Positions 8,447 through 16,053 of a stretch of DNA of 64,000 nucleotides are shown here, piece after piece. The translations under genes and the position numbers were made by a program. The DNA is from Mesonia algae (lineage in GTDB: Bacteria; Bacteroidota; Bacteroidia; Flavobacteriales; Flavobacteriaceae): assembly GCF_003253545.1 (NCBI RefSeq), contig NZ_QKYV01000006.1, positions 124,001 to 188,000 of the forward strand. Direction: 5' to 3'. The notes below the pieces were generated by a model. That model was given only the letters and a program-made list of their open reading frames with translations. It was not told where the DNA came from and searched no databases. How positions within the stretch are numbered: position 1 is the first letter of the stretch; each line of letters starts with the position of its first letter.

Positions 8447-9574
8447 GTGATTCAGCTTTCTGTACTTATACTAAACTACAAAGTTCCTTATTATTTAATG
8501 CATTGCTTAAGTAGTGTGATAGCGGCAACCAAAGATTTAGAAGCCGAAATTATTGTAGTAGATAATAACTCTGAAGATCAAAGTTCGGCTTGGGTAAAAA
8601 AGTATTTCCCACAAGTGATATTGGTTGAGAATAAGGTGAATTCAGGTTTTAGTAAAGGCAATAATTTAGGTTTTGTACATGCAAAAGGAAAATATGTTTG
8701 TCTTCTCAATCCCGATACCTATGTAGGTAATCATACTTTTAAAAATGTGTACGCTTTCGCGGAAACCAAGCAAGATGTAGGAGCAATCGGAGTAAAACTC
8801 ATAGATGGCTGCGGAAATTTCTTGCCAGAATCAAAAAGAAATTTACCAACCCCTAAAGTAGCATTAGAGAAGATTTTTCAAATTAATAAAAATTATTATT
8901 CCGCTTTAAGCGAAAACAAAACAGGAAAAGTAGATGTCTTGGTTGGTGCTTTTATGTGGATGCACAGAGAACGATATGAGAAAATAGGAAAGTTAGATGA
9001 AGACTATTTTATGTATGGGGAAGATATAGATTTAAGCTATAAATTTTTAAAAGCAGGTTATCAAAACTATTATTTAGGTAGTGAAAGCATTATTCATTAT
9101 AAGGGAGAAAGTACTACTAGAGATAAGGTTTACAGGCAAAGGTTTTATGGAGCAATGCAAATTTTCTATGAAAAGCATTTTAATAAGGGAAAAGCGGTTC
9201 AGTTTTTAGTGCAACAGGGTTTAAAATTAGCTTCTTTAAAAGATGCGCTTATAAAAAAATCAAATAATGAGCAGGTGCAAAAAGACTATGCAAACTATTT
9301 ATTAGTAACAAATAAGACTTCCGCATTAAAAGAAAGGTTAGAAGAAATACTCTATCAAAAATTTAATTGTATTTCCGTAAATGAAATATTAAAGAAAACA
9401 CTTTCAGATAGCTACATAGTTTTTGATGCAGAATATATCACAGCCGACGATATAAAAATGGTGATGGAAAAGCAAAAAAATAAACAAAATTGTTTTAGAA
9501 TAAAACCAAGAAATTTTAATTTTATCCTCGGTAGCGATCAAAGTACTAGTAAAGGAGAAGTTAAGGACTTGTAA
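8447..9574 (+). CDS. Family 2 glycosyltransferase
   Basis: A 375-residue GT-A fold glycosyltransferase (GT2) predicted to transfer a sugar from a nucleotide donor to a cell-surface glycan. The N-terminus carries SVLILNYKVPYYLMHCLSS, then IIVVDNNSEDQS, the KVNSGFSKGNNLGF segment and a DxD-like NPDT near residue 92 that would bind the metal and donor. The MYGEDIDLSYKFLKAGY motif near residue 185 is the acceptor-side ED motif of rhamnosyltransferase-like members. It starts with GTG at 8447, immediately after the recR stop; the start is supported because the family motif begins within five residues. The last 90 residues are poorly conserved. Donor and acceptor are unknown. Confidence 0.88.
   Translation: MIQLSVLILNYKVPYYLMHCLSSVIAATKDLEAEIIVVDNNSEDQSSAWVKKYFPQVILVENKVNSGFSKGNNLGFVHAKGKYVCLLNPDTYVGNHTFKNVYAFAETKQDVGAIGVKLIDGCGNFLPESKRNLPTPKVALEKIFQINKNYYSALSENKTGKVDVLVGAFMWMHRERYEKIGKLDEDYFMYGEDIDLSYKFLKAGYQNYYLGSESIIHYKGESTTRDKVYRQRFYGAMQIFYEKHFNKGKAVQFLVQQGLKLASLKDALIKKSNNEQVQKDYANYLLVTNKTSALKERLEEILYQKFNCISVNEILKKTLSDSYIVFDAEYITADDIKMVMEKQKNKQNCFRIKPRNFNFILGSDQSTSKGEVKDL
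8752..8764. repeat. Degenerate copy of the GC-rich palindrome
   Basis: CGCTTTCGCGGAA differs at one base from the left arm plus core, and lies in the glycosyltransferase gene. It may be a decayed copy or chance. Confidence 0.3.
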
Positions 9575-9658
9575 AACTTTGCAAAATAGATATTCATAAT
9601 GCGTTTTTTTCATTAAATTCGCAACCAAAATAAAAAAACACACTTTTAGGTTAAAGAT

Positions 9659-10966
9659 ATGGCAAAATTTGAATTAAAACTTCCTAAGATGGGGGAGAGC
9701 GTTGCAGAAGCAACCATTACCAATTGGTTAAAAGAAGTTGGAGAGAAAATAGAAGAGGATGAGGCAGTTTTAGAGATTGCTACCGACAAAGTGGATAGTG
9801 AAGTGCCTAGTGAAGTAGAAGGAACTCTAGTTGAAAAATTATTTGGTCCAGATGATGTAGTGAAAGTAGGCCAAACGATTGCAATTATAGAAACTGATGG
9901 AGATGCTCCTGCACCAGCGCCAAGTTCTAATGAAAACAAAGAAGAAGCAAACACACAGCAGGCAGAAGATATGGTGAATCAGGCTAGAGAAGCGGTAGTT
10001 TCTCAAGACTTTTCATCTAGCGATCGTTTTTATTCTCCTTTGGTTAAAAATATAGCTCAAGAAGAGAACATTGGTTTAAACGAGTTAGAATCTATTCAGG
10101 GGACTGGAAAAGATGGTAGGGTAACTAAAAATGATATATTAGACTTTGTAGCGAATAGAGGGAAGAATCAAAGTTCTACTCAGCCAGTTGCTGCTAATAA
10201 CGCTTCCGCGGAAGCGAAAACTCAAAAGCCAGCTGCTGCCCCTATTAGTGTAAATGGTGATGATGAAATCATCGAAATGACTAGGATGGGCAAAATGATT
10301 TCTCATCATATGGTAAACAGTGTTCAAACGTCAGCACACGTACAGTCATTTATTGAAGTAGATGTGACTAAGATTTGGAACTGGAGAAATAAGGTAAAAA
10401 ACGAATTCCAAAAGAAAGAAGGAGAAAAAATAACATTTACTCCAATCTTTATGGAAGCAGTAGCAAAAGCTATAAAAGACTTTCCTATGATTAATATTTC
10501 TGTTGATGGAGATAAAATTATAAAAAGAAAGAATATCAACTTGGGTATGGCTGCAGCTTTACCAAATGGAGATTTAATTGTTCCTGTAATTAAAAATGCA
10601 GACCGTCTTAATCTTGTAGGAATGTCTAAAGCTGTTAACGATTTAGCAGGACGTGCAAGAGGAGGAAAGTTAAAACCAGATGACACACAGGGAGGTACAT
10701 ATACAGTTACCAATGTAGGTACTTTTGGAAGTATTATGGGAACTCCAATTATTAATCAACCTCAAGTAGCAATTTTAGCCCTAGGAGCTATACGAAAAGT
10801 TCCTGCCGTGGTTGAAACTCCAGACGGAGATTTCATCGGGATTCGCTATAAAATGTTCTTATCTCATAGCTACGATCATCGTGTAGTAAATGGAGCTTTA
10901 GGAGGTCAATTTGTGCAACGCGTAGCTCAGTATTTAGAGGCTTTTGATGATTCGAGAGCGGTCTAA
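9659..10966 (+). CDS. 2-oxo acid dehydrogenase complex E2, dihydrolipoamide acyltransferase
   Basis: A 435-residue E2 core subunit that moves an acyl group from lipoyl-lysine to CoA. Domains in order: lipoyl domain at residues 2-76, with the lipoylated Lys44 in ATDKVDSE; a linker; a peripheral E1/E3-binding domain at about 125-165; a Ala/Pro/Gln-rich linker; and a catalytic chloramphenicol-acetyltransferase-like domain from about 205 on. The catalytic motif reads YDHRVVNG instead of the usual DHRxxDG: His407 is kept but the Asp is Asn411. Domain layout suits a branched-chain or generic E2 rather than PdhC. One perfect palindrome copy (10201-10216) sits in the second linker. No E1 gene is adjacent; an E3 (lpd) is at 48535. 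Confidence 0.9.
   Translation: MAKFELKLPKMGESVAEATITNWLKEVGEKIEEDEAVLEIATDKVDSEVPSEVEGTLVEKLFGPDDVVKVGQTIAIIETDGDAPAPAPSSNENKEEANTQQAEDMVNQAREAVVSQDFSSSDRFYSPLVKNIAQEENIGLNELESIQGTGKDGRVTKNDILDFVANRGKNQSSTQPVAANNASAEAKTQKPAAAPISVNGDDEIIEMTRMGKMISHHMVNSVQTSAHVQSFIEVDVTKIWNWRNKVKNEFQKKEGEKITFTPIFMEAVAKAIKDFPMINISVDGDKIIKRKNINLGMAAALPNGDLIVPVIKNADRLNLVGMSKAVNDLAGRARGGKLKPDDTQGGTYTVTNVGTFGSIMGTPIINQPQVAILALGAIRKVPAVVETPDGDFIGIRYKMFLSHSYDHRVVNGALGGQFVQRVAQYLEAFDDSRAV
10201..10216. repeat. Iterated GC-rich palindrome, copy 2 (perfect 16-mer)
   Basis: Perfect CGCTTCCGCGGAAGCG. It lies in the flexible E2 linker and encodes ASAEA. Confidence 0.75.
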
Positions 10967-10993
10967 ATCAAGATCAATAAATTAAAGAAAAAA

Positions 10994-11025
10994 GGAGTCC
11001 GAATTAAGTTTCGGGCTTTTTTTTA
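10994..11025 (+). terminator. Rho-independent terminator after the E2 gene
   Basis: Stem AGTCCGAA/TTCGGGCT (one G:U pair) with a six-base loop, followed by a run of T. Confidence 0.8.
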
Positions 11026-11045
11026 TGAAAGAATTTGTGATATAG

Positions 11046-11053
11046 TATCTTTA
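11046..11053 (+). promoter_or_regulatory. Likely -7 promoter box for the exonuclease-CinA cluster
   Basis: TATCTTTA is one base off TAnnTTTG and lies 14 bases before the exonuclease ATG at 11068, right after a terminator. Confidence 0.4.
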
Positions 11054-11067
11054 CAAAAATCCATACC

Positions 11068-11844
11068 ATGAAATTAAATTTAACCAAACCCATTTGTTTC
11101 TTCGATTTAGAAACTACCGGAACCAATATTGCCAAAGATAGAATTGTAGAAATAGCTATACTTAAGGTTTTTCCTAATGGAAATAAAGAAAGCTATACGT
11201 GGCGTGTAAATCCAGAAATGGAGATCCCTGCAGAAGTTACAAAGATTCACGGCATAAGTTATGACGATATAAAAGATGAGCCTACATTTAAAGACCTTTC
11301 TAAAAAGGTGTATGAAATGATTAAAGGTTGTGACTTGGGGGGATATAACAGCAACCGTTTTGATATTCCACTTTTAGCTGAAGAGTTTCTTCGAGCAGGA
11401 ATAGATTTTGATATTAAAAGCGCTTTGGCGGTTGATGTACAAACCATCTTTCATAAAAAAGAAAAACGAACTTTAGAAGCAGCTTATAAATTTTACTGCG
11501 ATAAAGATTTAACAAACGCACATTCTGCTGAAGCGGATACTAACGCTACTTTTGAAGTTTTGGAATCGCAGTTAGATAAATATCCAGATTTAGAAAACGA
11601 TATGAAATGGTTAGCAGAATTTAGTGCTCATAAGAAATTTGTAGATTTTGCAGGGTTTATAGCCTACAATAAAAAAGGAGAAGAGGTGTTTTCTTTTGGA
11701 AAGCATCGAGGTAAATTAGTAGAAGAAGTGTTTGAAAAAGAACCAGGATATTATGGTTGGATTCAAAACGCAGATTTTCCTTTATATACAAAAAAGGTTT
11801 TGACAGCAATTAAGCTAAAAAAACTATCAGATAAATTGAATTAA
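11068..11844 (+). CDS. DEDDh 3'-5' exonuclease with C-terminal DUF3820-like domain
   Basis: A 258-residue protein of the DnaQ-like exonuclease superfamily. Exo I motif is FFDLETTG (Asp13, Glu15, the metal ligands); Exo II is in GYNSNRFDIPLL near residues 94-105; Exo III is HSAEADTNATFEVL near 152-165, with His and Asp that define the DEDDh type. Such proteins trim DNA or RNA 3' ends. After about residue 195 comes a short extra domain with FSFGKHRGKLVEEVF, resembling DUF3820 (the stand-alone version is at 36916). It is unlikely to be the replicative epsilon subunit given that fusion; a repair or RNA-processing role is possible. The FAH-family gene follows six bases later. Confidence 0.88.
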   Translation: MKLNLTKPICFFDLETTGTNIAKDRIVEIAILKVFPNGNKESYTWRVNPEMEIPAEVTKIHGISYDDIKDEPTFKDLSKKVYEMIKGCDLGGYNSNRFDIPLLAEEFLRAGIDFDIKSALAVDVQTIFHKKEKRTLEAAYKFYCDKDLTNAHSAEADTNATFEVLESQLDKYPDLENDMKWLAEFSAHKKFVDFAGFIAYNKKGEEVFSFGKHRGKLVEEVFEKEPGYYGWIQNADFPLYTKKVLTAIKLKKLSDKLN

Positions 11845-11850
11845 GACCGT

Positions 11851-12465
11851 ATGAAGATTATTTGCATAGGAAGAAATTATGCTAAGCATATTGAGGAGTT
11901 AAAAAATGAAAGACCTACAGATCCTGTAATCTTTTTAAAACCCGATACTGCTGTACTTTTAAAAAAACAACCATTTTTTATTCCAGATTTTTCTGATGAT
12001 GTTCATTATGAAGTTGAACTTTTGGTAAAGATTAATAAAGTTGGGAAATACATTCAGTCTAAATTTGCTCATAAGTATTATGATGAAATTGGATTGGGTA
12101 TAGATTTTACGGCAAGAGACTTACAATCACAATTAAAAGAAAAAGGATTGCCTTGGGAAAAATCTAAAGCATTTGATGGATCTGCAGTAATTGGAGAAAA
12201 ATGGTTTTCAAAAGAAGAATTTGAGAGTCTTCAAAATATCAATTTTTCATTACAGAGGAATGGTGAAGAGGTTCAAAAAGGAAATACTGCGCATATGCTC
12301 TGCCAAATTGATGAGATAATCGAATATGTTTCACAATTCTTTACTTTGAAAATTGGAGACATTATTTTTACTGGTACTCCCGAAGGAGTTGGGAGAGTTA
12401 AAACCAATGACGTGTTAAATGGATATATTGAAAAAGAATCTGTTTTTCAAATTAAAGTGAAATAA
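11851..12465 (+). CDS. Fumarylacetoacetate hydrolase (FAH) family protein
   Basis: A 204-residue single-domain FAH-family enzyme, close in length to acylpyruvate hydrolase/oxaloacetate tautomerase members (YcgM/FAHD1 type). Visible features are the start MKIICIGRNYAKHIEEL, FLKPDTAVL, the metal ligands in VHYEVELLVKI (Glu-x-Glu), the family GIDFTARDLQ box near residue 90, and IFTGTPEGVGRV near 170. These enzymes use Mg to cleave C-C bonds of diketo acids or keep oxaloacetate in its keto form in the cytosol. Its stop codon overlaps the ATG of the Hpt gene by one base (TAATG), so it is part of the exonuclease-FAH-Hpt-CinA operon. Confidence 0.9.
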   Translation: MKIICIGRNYAKHIEELKNERPTDPVIFLKPDTAVLLKKQPFFIPDFSDDVHYEVELLVKINKVGKYIQSKFAHKYYDEIGLGIDFTARDLQSQLKEKGLPWEKSKAFDGSAVIGEKWFSKEEFESLQNINFSLQRNGEEVQKGNTAHMLCQIDEIIEYVSQFFTLKIGDIIFTGTPEGVGRVKTNDVLNGYIEKESVFQIKVK

Positions 12466-12806
12466 TGAAAATATACGATTTGCAACAGGTAAAAGAAATG
12501 GCTGGAGGTGATGATGATTTTGTCGTGGAAATAGTAAAAGCATTTCTAGAAGAACTTCCTCCAGATATCAACCTGATGAGAGAGGCAGTTGAAAATAATA
12601 ATCCAGAATTGGCTTATAGTGTGGCTCATAAAATGAAACCAAATTTGCAGATTTTTGGTTTAGAGCTTTTAGAAAATATTAAAAGATTGGAATCTTGGTC
12701 TAAAGATAGAGTAACGAGAAAAGATATTTTAGAGGATGTAAGCCTTATTGAAAAGAAAGTTTTGTTAGCTTGCGAATCTTTAAAAGAAGATTTTCAAGTC
12801 GTATGA
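12465..12806 (+). CDS. Stand-alone histidine phosphotransfer (Hpt) domain protein
   Basis: A 113-residue, all-helical single-domain Hpt protein that should relay phosphoryl groups between a hybrid histidine kinase and a response regulator in the cytoplasm. The phospho-accepting His55 lies in [17 protein letters not shown], which fits the Hpt H-K-x-K-[PS]-x-x-x-x-[FV]-G pattern. The upstream part ([14 protein letters not shown]) is the usual first helix. No kinase or receiver gene is nearby; the partner must be encoded elsewhere. Start and stop overlap both neighbours: one base with the FAH gene, and ATGA with cinA, implying translational coupling. Confidence 0.88.
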   Translation: MKIYDLQQVKEMAGGDDDFVVEIVKAFLEELPPDINLMREAVENNNPELAYSVAHKMKPNLQIFGLELLENIKRLESWSKDRVTRKDILEDVSLIEKKVLLACESLKEDFQVV

Positions 12807-14044
12807 TAGCAGAAATAATAACTATTGGAGATGAAATTTTAATTGGTCAGATTGTAGATACCAATTCAGCTTATATCTCAAAAAAATTAAATTCTATTGG
12901 AGTAGAAGTTGGTCAAATCACTTCTATAAAAGATACAAAAGAGCATATTACTCAAACGCTGAATGATGTAAGTGGAAGAGCTCATATAGTTATTATTACT
13001 GGAGGTTTAGGTCCTACCAATGACGATTTAACTAAAAAAACACTATGTGGGTATTTTAATGATTCTTATGTGGTAAATGAGAAAGTTCTTTCTCATGTAG
13101 AAAAATTATTTGAAAAATATGTAGATACTCCTATCTCCCAACTTAATAGAGATCAAGCTTTGATTCCATCTAAGGCTATAGCTCTTAATAACGAGTATGG
13201 TACGGCTCCGGGAATGTGGTTTGATGAAAACAATGTTGTATATATTTCACTGCCAGGTGTTCCTTATGAAATGAAAGCACTTTTAGATAATGAGGTGTTA
13301 CCTAGACTTCAGCAAAAATTTGAAAGACCTCATATTGTTCATAAAACGATTTTAACTTACGGATTAGGGGAAAGCGCTATTGCGGAAAAAATTGAAAGCT
13401 GGGAAACAGCTCTTCCCAATCACATTAAATTAGCTTATTTACCTAGTTTAGGAAGAGTAAGATTGCGCTTAAGTGCTCGGGGAAGTGAAAGAGAATTTTT
13501 AGAAAACTCAATTGAATCAGAAATAGAGAAGCTTCAGCATATTATAGGTGATATTATTAAAGGTTTTGAAGGAGAAGAAACTTTAGAAGAACAAATTGCC
13601 CAAAAGTTTGTTGAACATAAAAAAACACTAGTTACTGCAGAAAGTTGTACCGGGGGAGAAGTAGCTTCTAGGTTTACCTCATATCCTGGCGCGTCCCAGT
13701 ACTTTAAAGGAAGTATTGTGACTTATGCCACCAGTAGTAAAAATGATGTTTTAGGAATCCCTACAGAGCTTATTGATAGGTTTAGTGTGGTAAGTGAAGA
13801 AGTAACCCTTCAAATGGCTTTAAAAGCGAGGAAATTGTTTAAGGCAGACGTAGCTATTGCTACTACGGGTAATGCAGGTCCTACAAAAGGAGATAGTGAT
13901 GCAGAGTTGGGGACAGTATATATTGCTTTAGTGAGTGAAAAAGAAGAAAAAGTCTATCAATTTAACTTCGGAAATAAAAGAGAAAAAGTGATTGAAAAGG
14001 CAGTAATAAAGGCGCAGGAAATTCTTTTAAGCTATTTTTCATAA
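12803..14044 (+). CDS. cinA: CinA family protein (nicotinamide mononucleotide deamidase / ADP-ribose pyrophosphatase)
   Basis: A 413-residue CinA. The N-terminal MoCF-like domain (residues 1-170) has [19 protein letters not shown] and [15 protein letters not shown]; the C-terminal CinA/PncC domain (from about 255) has [19 protein letters not shown] and the [15 protein letters not shown] and [12 protein letters not shown] motifs. PncC domains hydrolyse NMN amide for pyridine nucleotide recycling; the N-domain is linked to ADP-ribose hydrolysis. I chose the ATG at 12803 over an in-frame codon 33 bases upstream because it begins exactly at the family N-terminus and gives the classic ATGA overlap with the Hpt stop. 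Full-length and intact. Confidence 0.93.
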   Translation: MIAEIITIGDEILIGQIVDTNSAYISKKLNSIGVEVGQITSIKDTKEHITQTLNDVSGRAHIVIITGGLGPTNDDLTKKTLCGYFNDSYVVNEKVLSHVEKLFEKYVDTPISQLNRDQALIPSKAIALNNEYGTAPGMWFDENNVVYISLPGVPYEMKALLDNEVLPRLQQKFERPHIVHKTILTYGLGESAIAEKIESWETALPNHIKLAYLPSLGRVRLRLSARGSEREFLENSIESEIEKLQHIIGDIIKGFEGEETLEEQIAQKFVEHKKTLVTAESCTGGEVASRFTSYPGASQYFKGSIVTYATSSKNDVLGIPTELIDRFSVVSEEVTLQMALKARKLFKADVAIATTGNAGPTKGDSDAELGTVYIALVSEKEEKVYQFNFGNKREKVIEKAVIKAQEILLSYFS

Positions 14045-14139
14045 TTATCTTAATTTTTTATGAAGATATTGTTGGAGATTAGATTAAAATATCGTTAATT
14101 TGCATCCTGTTTTGAAATAACGAGAAAAGATTAGAAAAA

Positions 14140-14379
14140 ATGTCAAGAGTTTGTGAACTTACGGGTAAAAAAGCGATGGTAGGAAACAATGTTTCTCACG
14201 CTATGAATAAAACTAAGCGTAAATTTAACGCCAATTTAGTTAAAAAACGTTTTTATATCCCAGAAGAGGATAAGTGGGTAACTTTAAAAGTATCGACTTC
14301 CGCATTAAAAAACATTAATAAAAAAGGAATCTCTGCTGTGATTAAAGAAGCGAGAGAAAAAGGATTCTTAAAAAAGTAA
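14140..14379 (+). CDS. rpmB: 50S ribosomal protein L28
   Basis: A 79-residue L28, a component of the large ribosomal subunit. It starts MSRVCELTGKKAMVGNNVSHA, the family signature for the L28 N-terminus, followed by the basic NKTKRKFNANLVKKRFY segment that binds 23S rRNA; the C-terminal KVSTSALKNINKKGI is also typical. First gene of the rpmB-rpmG-DUF4295 operon, a fixed gene order across Bacteroidota. L28 ends 24 bases before L33. Length and start agree with the family. Some L28 proteins carry a zinc ribbon with four Cys; here only one Cys is present, so this is a Cys-minus form. Confidence 0.97.
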   Translation: MSRVCELTGKKAMVGNNVSHAMNKTKRKFNANLVKKRFYIPEEDKWVTLKVSTSALKNINKKGISAVIKEAREKGFLKK

Positions 14380-14403
14380 TCTTACCTTTAATATCTTAGA
14401 GCA

Positions 14404-14586
14404 ATGGCAAAGAAAGGAAATAGAGTTCAAGTAATATTAGAATGCACAGAGCATAAAGGATCTGGTAAACCAGGTACCTCTAGATATATTACCACAAAAA
14501 ATAAAAAGAATACGCCGGATAGAATGGAGTTAAAGAAATTTAACCCAATTCTTAACAAAATGACGGTTCATAAAGAAATAAAGTAA
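14404..14586 (+). CDS. rpmG: 50S ribosomal protein L33
   Basis: A 60-residue L33 of the large subunit. It begins [20 protein letters not shown] and carries [21 protein letters not shown] and the closing [14 protein letters not shown], a strong match to Bacteroidota L33. Only one Cys (in LECTEH) is present, so the four-Cys zinc-binding ribbon is absent, the Zn-independent form. The gene lies 24 bases after rpmB and six bases before the DUF4295 gene. Confidence 0.97.
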   Translation: MAKKGNRVQVILECTEHKGSGKPGTSRYITTKNKKNTPDRMELKKFNPILNKMTVHKEIK

Positions 14587-14592
14587 TAAGTT

Positions 14593-14745
14593 ATGGCAAA
14601 GAAATCGGTAGCATCGTTACAAACAGGATCAAAGAGGCTTAGTAAAGCGATCAAAATGGTAAAATCTCCAAAATCTGGAGCTTATACTTTTGAAGAAGCT
14701 ATTATGGCGCCAGAAGATGTAAAGGATTATTTCGATAAGAAATAA
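14593..14745 (+). CDS. DUF4295 small basic protein
   Basis: A 50-residue Lys-rich protein (MAKKSVASLQTGSKRLSKAI... ending VKDYFDKK) that belongs to the DUF4295 family, found in Bacteroidota immediately downstream of rpmG. Its size, basic N-half, acidic C-half and fixed place suggest a ribosome-associated protein, but no function is proven. The ATG is at 14593, six bases after the rpmG stop codon, and a strong terminator follows 20 bases after its own stop. It belongs to the L28/L33 transcript. Confidence 0.9.
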   Translation: MAKKSVASLQTGSKRLSKAIKMVKSPKSGAYTFEEAIMAPEDVKDYFDKK

Positions 14746-14765
14746 ATACTTATAAAAAAATAACT

Positions 14766-14796
14766 AAGCCGTTTCGAATTTTCGAGACGGCTTTTT
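14766..14796 (+). terminator. Rho-independent terminator of the rpmB-rpmG-DUF4295 operon
   Basis: A long near-perfect stem AAGCCGTTTCGAA/TTCGAGACGGCTT (one G:U pair) followed by T5. Confidence 0.88.
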
Positions 14797-14805
14797 GTTT
14801 TTGTG

Positions 14806-14813
14806 TATATTTG
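14806..14813 (+). promoter_or_regulatory. Probable -7 promoter box for ftsY
   Basis: TATATTTG matches TAnnTTTG directly after the terminator and 142 bases ahead of the ftsY ATG, giving ftsY its own promoter and an unusually long leader. Confidence 0.45.
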
Positions 14814-14955
14814 CGAAACATTTAATTTGAGCGTTTCTTATTTTATTAATTTAATTTTAAAATGAGAAAGTTAGGTTTTTGGGTAGTTGCTTTTTATATT
14901 TTCATTAAAAAAGCTCTAAGGTTGCCCTTATGCCTAACACACATAAGTATAGCGT

Positions 14956-15912
14956 ATGAGTTTTTTTAAAAAAATTTTTTCAAAAGAAAAAAAAGAAACC
15001 TTAGACAAAGGTTTAGAAAAGTCAAAAGAAAACTTCTTTGGCAAACTAAGTAAAGCCGTTGCAGGAAAATCTAAAGTTGATGATGAGGTTTTAGATGATT
15101 TAGAGGAAGTATTAGTAGCGAGTGATGTTGGGGTAAAAACGACTATTAAAATTATAGATCGTATTGAAGCTCGTGTAGCTAAAGATAAATACTTAGGTAC
15201 ATCAGAGCTTGATGTAATCTTGAGAGAAGAAATTGCAGGTTTATTAAGCGAATCAGGTTCAGGAGAACAAAAAGATTTAATTTCTGAGAAAAAGCCATAC
15301 GTAATTATGGTAGTGGGTGTAAATGGTGTAGGTAAAACTACGACTATTGGTAAATTAGCTCATCAATTTAAAGCACAAGGTAAAAAAGTAGTTTTAGGAG
15401 CAGCCGATACTTTTAGAGCTGCCGCAATAGACCAACTTCAGGTGTGGGCCGATCGTGTAGATGTTCCTATTGTAAAGCAGAGTATGGGTAGTGATCCTGC
15501 TTCCGTAGCTTTTGATACTTTACAGAGTGCTGTGAAAATGGATGCCGATGTGGTGATTATTGATACTGCGGGTAGACTCCATAATAAAGTGAACTTAATG
15601 AACGAGCTTTCTAAAGTAAAGCGAGTGATGCAAAAAGTAATTATAGATGCTCCGCACGAAGTTTTATTGGTATTAGATGGTAGTACAGGACAAAATGCTT
15701 TTGAACAAGCTAAACAATTTACAGCAGCAACAGAAGTAACTTCTTTAGCGGTTACCAAACTTGATGGAACAGCAAAAGGAGGAGTTGTTATTGGTATTAG
15801 TGATCAATTTCAAATTCCTGTAAAATACATAGGAGTAGGTGAGGGGATAGAAGATTTACAAATATTTAATAAATTAGAATTTGTAGACTCTTTTTTTAAA
15901 AAGACCATCTAA
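14956..15912 (+). CDS. ftsY: Signal recognition particle receptor FtsY
   Basis: A 318-residue SRP receptor GTPase that delivers ribosomes translating membrane proteins to the translocon. It has a short Lys-rich amphipathic start (MSFFKKIFSKEKKE), the helical N domain to about residue 105, and the G domain with G1 GVNGVGKTTTIGKL, G2/insert DTFRAAAIDQL, G3 DTAGRLHNK, G4 TKLDGTAKGG and the closing GVGEGIEDLQIF. The acidic A domain of E. coli FtsY is absent, as in most Bacteroidota. It is separated from the ribosomal genes by a terminator and ends in its own. Confidence 0.96.
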   Translation: MSFFKKIFSKEKKETLDKGLEKSKENFFGKLSKAVAGKSKVDDEVLDDLEEVLVASDVGVKTTIKIIDRIEARVAKDKYLGTSELDVILREEIAGLLSESGSGEQKDLISEKKPYVIMVVGVNGVGKTTTIGKLAHQFKAQGKKVVLGAADTFRAAAIDQLQVWADRVDVPIVKQSMGSDPASVAFDTLQSAVKMDADVVIIDTAGRLHNKVNLMNELSKVKRVMQKVIIDAPHEVLLVLDGSTGQNAFEQAKQFTAATEVTSLAVTKLDGTAKGGVVIGISDQFQIPVKYIGVGEGIEDLQIFNKLEFVDSFFKKTI

Positions 15913-15932
15913 ACCCTACAAGAAAAGAAAAC

Positions 15933-15965
15933 AAAAAGTCATTCTTTACGGAATGACTTTTTTTA
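15933..15965 (+). terminator. Rho-independent terminator after ftsY
   Basis: Stem AAAAAGTCATTC/GGAATGACTTTTT with loop around TTTAC, followed by T. Confidence 0.88.
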
Positions 15966-16025
15966 AATTCTATATATTTAAATTCATCCTTAATTAAATA
16001 AAGCTTTTAAGTCTTAAAAGCTTTG

Positions 16026-16033
16026 TATCTTTG
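16026..16033 (+). promoter_or_regulatory. -7 promoter box for rimO
   Basis: TATCTTTG matches TAnnTTTG 20 bases before the rimO ATG. Confidence 0.5.
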
Positions 16034-16053
16034 CACACATTTTTAAAATTGCT

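Noticed and set aside
14862-14969. Short ORF of about 35 codons between the DUF4295 gene and ftsY (MRKLGFWVVAFYIFIKK...)
   Set aside because: It overlaps the start of ftsY in another frame, has no recognisable features and lies in the ftsY leader; likely chance.
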